A stretch of DNA of 64,000 nucleotides, taken from contig CAKUWY010000005.1 of assembly GCA_934699585.1 (NCBI GenBank), positions 1 through 64,000 on the forward strand. Reading direction: 5' to 3'. Positions within the stretch are counted from its first letter, which is position 1, and each line of letters starts with the position of its first letter. The notes beneath the pieces were generated by a model. That model did no database searches. It was given only the letters and a program-made list of their open reading frames with translations, and was not told the DNA's origin. The translations under genes and the position numbers were made by a program. Origin of the DNA: an uncultured Fibrobacter sp. (GTDB lineage Bacteria; Fibrobacterota; Fibrobacteria; Fibrobacterales; Fibrobacteraceae). Positions 61,830 through 64,000 of the stretch are shown here, in pieces.

Positions 61830-62777
61830 ATGCCGAAATTTTCTTTTGTGATACCCTGCTACCGTTCCGAAAAGACCATCACCACCGTGGTGGACGAAAT
61901 CAAGAGCGAGATGGCCGTCAAGCGCCCGGGCGACACCTACGAGATCGTGCTGGTGAACGACTGCAGCCCCGACAACGTGTGGAGCGTCATCGAAGGCCTC
62001 GCGCAGAAAGAGAATAACGTCATCGGCATCAACCTGGCCAAGAACTTCGGGCAGCATTCCGCCCTGATGGCGGGCTACGGCAAGTGTTCCGGCGAATACG
62101 TGGTGTCACTGGACGACGACGGCCAGGCCCCGCTGGATTCCCTGAACGACCTGATTACCAAGCTGGAAGAAGGCTACGACGTGGTGTACGCCTACTACCG
62201 CGAAGTCAAGCAGAACCTGTTCCGCCGTTTCGGTTCGTGGATGGCGGGCAAGATGGGCGAGATGATGCTGGAGCCGCCGAAAGATTTCAAGGGGAGCAGC
62301 TTTTACGTGGCCCGCGGGTTCGTGATTCGCGAGATGTGCAAATACAACAACCCCTACCCGTATCTGGTAGGGCTGGTGCTGCGCGTCACCCGCAAGATCG
62401 CCTGGGTGGAGACCAACCACCGCTCCCGCCTGGAGGGCACTTCGGGCTATTCCTTCGCGCGGCTGCTGGGCCTTTGGCTCAACGGCTTCACGGCATTCTC
62501 CGTCAAGCCGCTACGCGCAAGCACGATCCTCGGGTTCTTCTTCGCGTTCCTGGGTTTCGCGTTCTCGATTTTCGTGATTGTCCGCAGGCTACTGGGCATC
62601 ACCACGGTAGATGGCTGGAGCACCATCATCGCGCTCATCCTGATTATCGGCGGGTGCATCCTGATGATGCTTGGCCTTATCGGCGAATACATCGGCCGCA
62701 TCTATATATGCATAAACGACTCGCCGCAGTACGTGATCAAGCAGGTCACGGGCAGCCGCAGCGATTCACAGGCATAA
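61830..62777 (+). CDS. Family 2 glycosyltransferase, ArnC/GtrB-like, copy b
   Basis: 315 residues. Same fold and motifs as copy a (SLDDDGQAPLDSL, NHRSRLEGTSGYSF, two C-terminal membrane segments). The two differ mainly in silent positions and in the C-terminal third; copy b uses more GC-rich codons. It closes the island opened by copy a. Both start regions share TGATGTATATTT. Confidence 0.88.
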   Translation: MPKFSFVIPCYRSEKTITTVVDEIKSEMAVKRPGDTYEIVLVNDCSPDNVWSVIEGLAQKENNVIGINLAKNFGQHSALMAGYGKCSGEYVVSLDDDGQAPLDSLNDLITKLEEGYDVVYAYYREVKQNLFRRFGSWMAGKMGEMMLEPPKDFKGSSFYVARGFVIREMCKYNNPYPYLVGLVLRVTRKIAWVETNHRSRLEGTSGYSFARLLGLWLNGFTAFSVKPLRASTILGFFFAFLGFAFSIFVIVRRLLGITTVDGWSTIIALILIIGGCILMMLGLIGEYIGRIYICINDSPQYVIKQVTGSRSDSQA

Positions 62778-62832
62778 TCTACAAGCACAACCCGTAGGCG
62801 CGGGCTTTAACTATACCGAATTCAGTGCAGAT

Positions 62833-62865
62833 GTCAAGGGGTCAAACTCGGCCCCTTTGACTTTT
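62833..62865 (+). terminator. Rho-independent terminator
   Basis: GTCAAGGGG (62833-62841) pairs with CCCCTTTGAC (62852-62861, one bulged T), then TTTT. Confidence 0.7.
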
Positions 62866-62931
62866 ACCATTTGCAGTCAATCTTTTTCAAGAATTCCTTG
62901 TCAGCATCCCTATCGTTTATTTTCAAAAAAA

Positions 62932-62983
62932 TACTGCACCTATTGCATTATTTAAAATTTTAATGTATATTATAGGTGCAGTA
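62932..62983 (+). promoter_or_regulatory. Promoter and operator of the HigBA-type pair
   Basis: TACTGCACCTA (62932-62942) and TAGGTGCAGTA (62973-62983) are a perfect 11-bp inverted repeat enclosing TTGCAT (62943-62948), a 17-bp spacer and TATATT (62966-62971). Binding of the antitoxin would cover both promoter boxes. Confidence 0.75.
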
Positions 62984-62999
62984 AAATAACGAGGCAGGA

Positions 63000-63323
63000 A
63001 TGAACATTCTTTTTGAAGACAAGAATCTGAAGAAATGCGCTACTGACAAGGCGTATGCGCAGAAAACGCTTGGACAACGGCGCGCCCAACGTTACGTTGA
63101 TCGGCTAGCTCAAATTAGTGATGCCGCTAATTTTGAAGCCTTGCGGGGGTTACCGGGGCATTATCACGATTTGGTAGGGAATCGTGCGGGCCAATGGGCT
63201 TGTGACTTGGATCAGCCGTACAGGTTGATATTCAAGAGCACAAACGAGGGGCCGGTTGCACAAATTGTGTGGGCGAACGAACGCATTGCAAAAATGCTTG
63301 AAATTGTGGATTATCACGGATAG
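63000..63323 (+). CDS. higB: HigB/RelE-type toxin
   Basis: 107 residues with GAGGCAGGA upstream. RelE-fold toxin: KTLGQRRAQRYVDRLAQISD, the central LRGLPGHYHDLVG, then WACDLDQPYRLIFKS with the conserved Arg, and IVWANERIAKM at the end. HigB cleaves mRNA on the ribosome. Toxin-before-antitoxin order fits hig loci. Confidence 0.85.
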   Translation: MNILFEDKNLKKCATDKAYAQKTLGQRRAQRYVDRLAQISDAANFEALRGLPGHYHDLVGNRAGQWACDLDQPYRLIFKSTNEGPVAQIVWANERIAKMLEIVDYHG

Positions 63324-63331
63324 GTAGCTGT

Positions 63332-64000
63332 ATGAACGGAAACAAAATTGAATTGTGGCATGTTCCTTCCCCAGGAAGTGAATTGGCCGAAAAACTTGAA
63401 GAAATGGGCCTTGATGCGAATGACCTGGCCGCTCGCATGGGCTATACGCCCAAGGCGGTGAACGATATTTTGCAAGGCTACTGCCGTATTACGCCGGAAG
63501 TTGCGATAATGCTAGAGATGATTACGGAAATTCCGGCGATTTACTGGCTACGTCGTCAGATGTCATACGATGAATTCCTCGCCCGCGAGCGCATCAAGGC
63601 TTCGCTGACGGATCAGTCCCTTTGGAAAAAATCCTTCCCCGAAGAGGTTAACGTTCGCGAATGGGTGCGACAAACGAAGGATGACGAAAAATCTTTGATG
63701 CCGCTCCTCAAGTTCTTCGCCGTAGCCTCCCCCAAGGCGTGGGACAGTTACTATAAGGATGCTAAGCTTAAGGTGGCTTTCCGTATCTCGCTGGCCGATG
63801 TCAAAGACCCGTATGCCACATCGGCATGGATTCGCCGGGGCGAAATTCTTGCGGACCGAGACCCGATGGAAAAGCAGGAACAGATTCCGGTGCGCAAGCG
63901 CCTAAAAGCTGCTCTCCCCGAAATCATTGCGTTTGCGGCGGCCAACAAGGTGCGCCCGAAGGGCAAAAAACGCATTACCTACTGGACCCCAGAGGCGGAG
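63332..64000 (+). CDS. higA: HigA-family antitoxin, long form (runs off the window)
   Basis: At least 223 residues, still open at the right edge. The N-terminal XRE HTH is LAEKLEEMGLDANDLAARMG and YTPKAVNDILQGYCRITPEV, followed by AIMLEMITEIPAIYWLRRQM, the HigA continuation. The region after residue 75 is an extra C-terminal domain not present in short HigA. Starts 8 nt after higB. Confidence 0.8.
   Translation, partial: MNGNKIELWHVPSPGSELAEKLEEMGLDANDLAARMGYTPKAVNDILQGYCRITPEVAIMLEMITEIPAIYWLRRQMSYDEFLARERIKASLTDQSLWKKSFPEEVNVREWVRQTKDDEKSLMPLLKFFAVASPKAWDSYYKDAKLKVAFRISLADVKDPYATSAWIRRGEILADRDPMEKQEQIPVRKRLKAALPEIIAFAAANKVRPKGKKRITYWTPEAE

Noticed and set aside
62084..62797. Arg-rich open frame over glycosyltransferase copy b
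   Set aside because: Different-frame shadow of a GC-rich gene with strong GT2 motifs.

Overview
The window looks like chromosomal DNA of a Fibrobacterota bacterium, most likely a Fibrobacter species. This is inferred from the mix of a type IV pilin of Fibrobacter-like type, a secreted protein with a type IX-like C-terminal tail, a long GroES variant, Gram-negative lipid A and division genes, and a recurring TATATT -10 box often followed almost at once by the start codon. No 16S gene is present to confirm it.

Bases 1-15000 and 18500-26200 are GC-rich housekeeping DNA. They hold a cofactor-salvage cluster (NCS1 permease end, pyridoxal/HMP-type kinase, TatD-linked radical SAM protein), a LysR regulator, tRNA-Leu(UAA), a minus-strand operon ftsX-envC-holB-recJ with an anchored hypothetical protein, ybbR-like and tsaD, a DEAD-box helicase, a GroES variant, a RavA-like AAA+ protein, lpxK, aroC, a glmM-type mutase, and an operon pairing an alarmone hydrolase with a RelA/SpoT-domain synthetase. 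An AT-richer insert at 15001-18509 encodes two secreted proteins, one a predicted C39-like cysteine peptidase with calcium-binding repeats.

From 26.3 kb onward the window is accessory. Bases 26345-32030 hold a GNAT gene with a small upstream partner, a type III ToxIN-like toxin-antitoxin locus, an Rpn-family nuclease gene bracketed by direct repeats, Rpn 3' remnants, an AbiEi-like gene and a frameshifted PIN toxin. Bases 32300-40485 are a pilin locus: one complete pilin gene, two N-terminally truncated pilin cassettes (one inverted), three paralogous polytopic GT-C-like proteins and two paralogous periplasmic proteins. Bases 41042-48809 form an AT-rich ten-gene operon with two acyl carrier proteins, two KAS III-like enzymes, three SDR reductases, an adenylating enzyme and two GNAT proteins, probably making an unusual acyl group.

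Bases 48917-61782 form a modular island. An ArnC-like glycosyltransferase and a pair of small EamA-type transporters are followed by an ATPase/TOPRIM pair, an AbiE pair, a RhuM-PLD gene with a second AbiE pair (toxin gene broken by an amber codon) and an AAA ATPase. Partial copies of the same eamA gene separate the first three of these cargo blocks and mark the fourth boundary. A second copy of the glycosyltransferase closes the island, and a HigBA-type toxin-antitoxin pair runs off the right edge.
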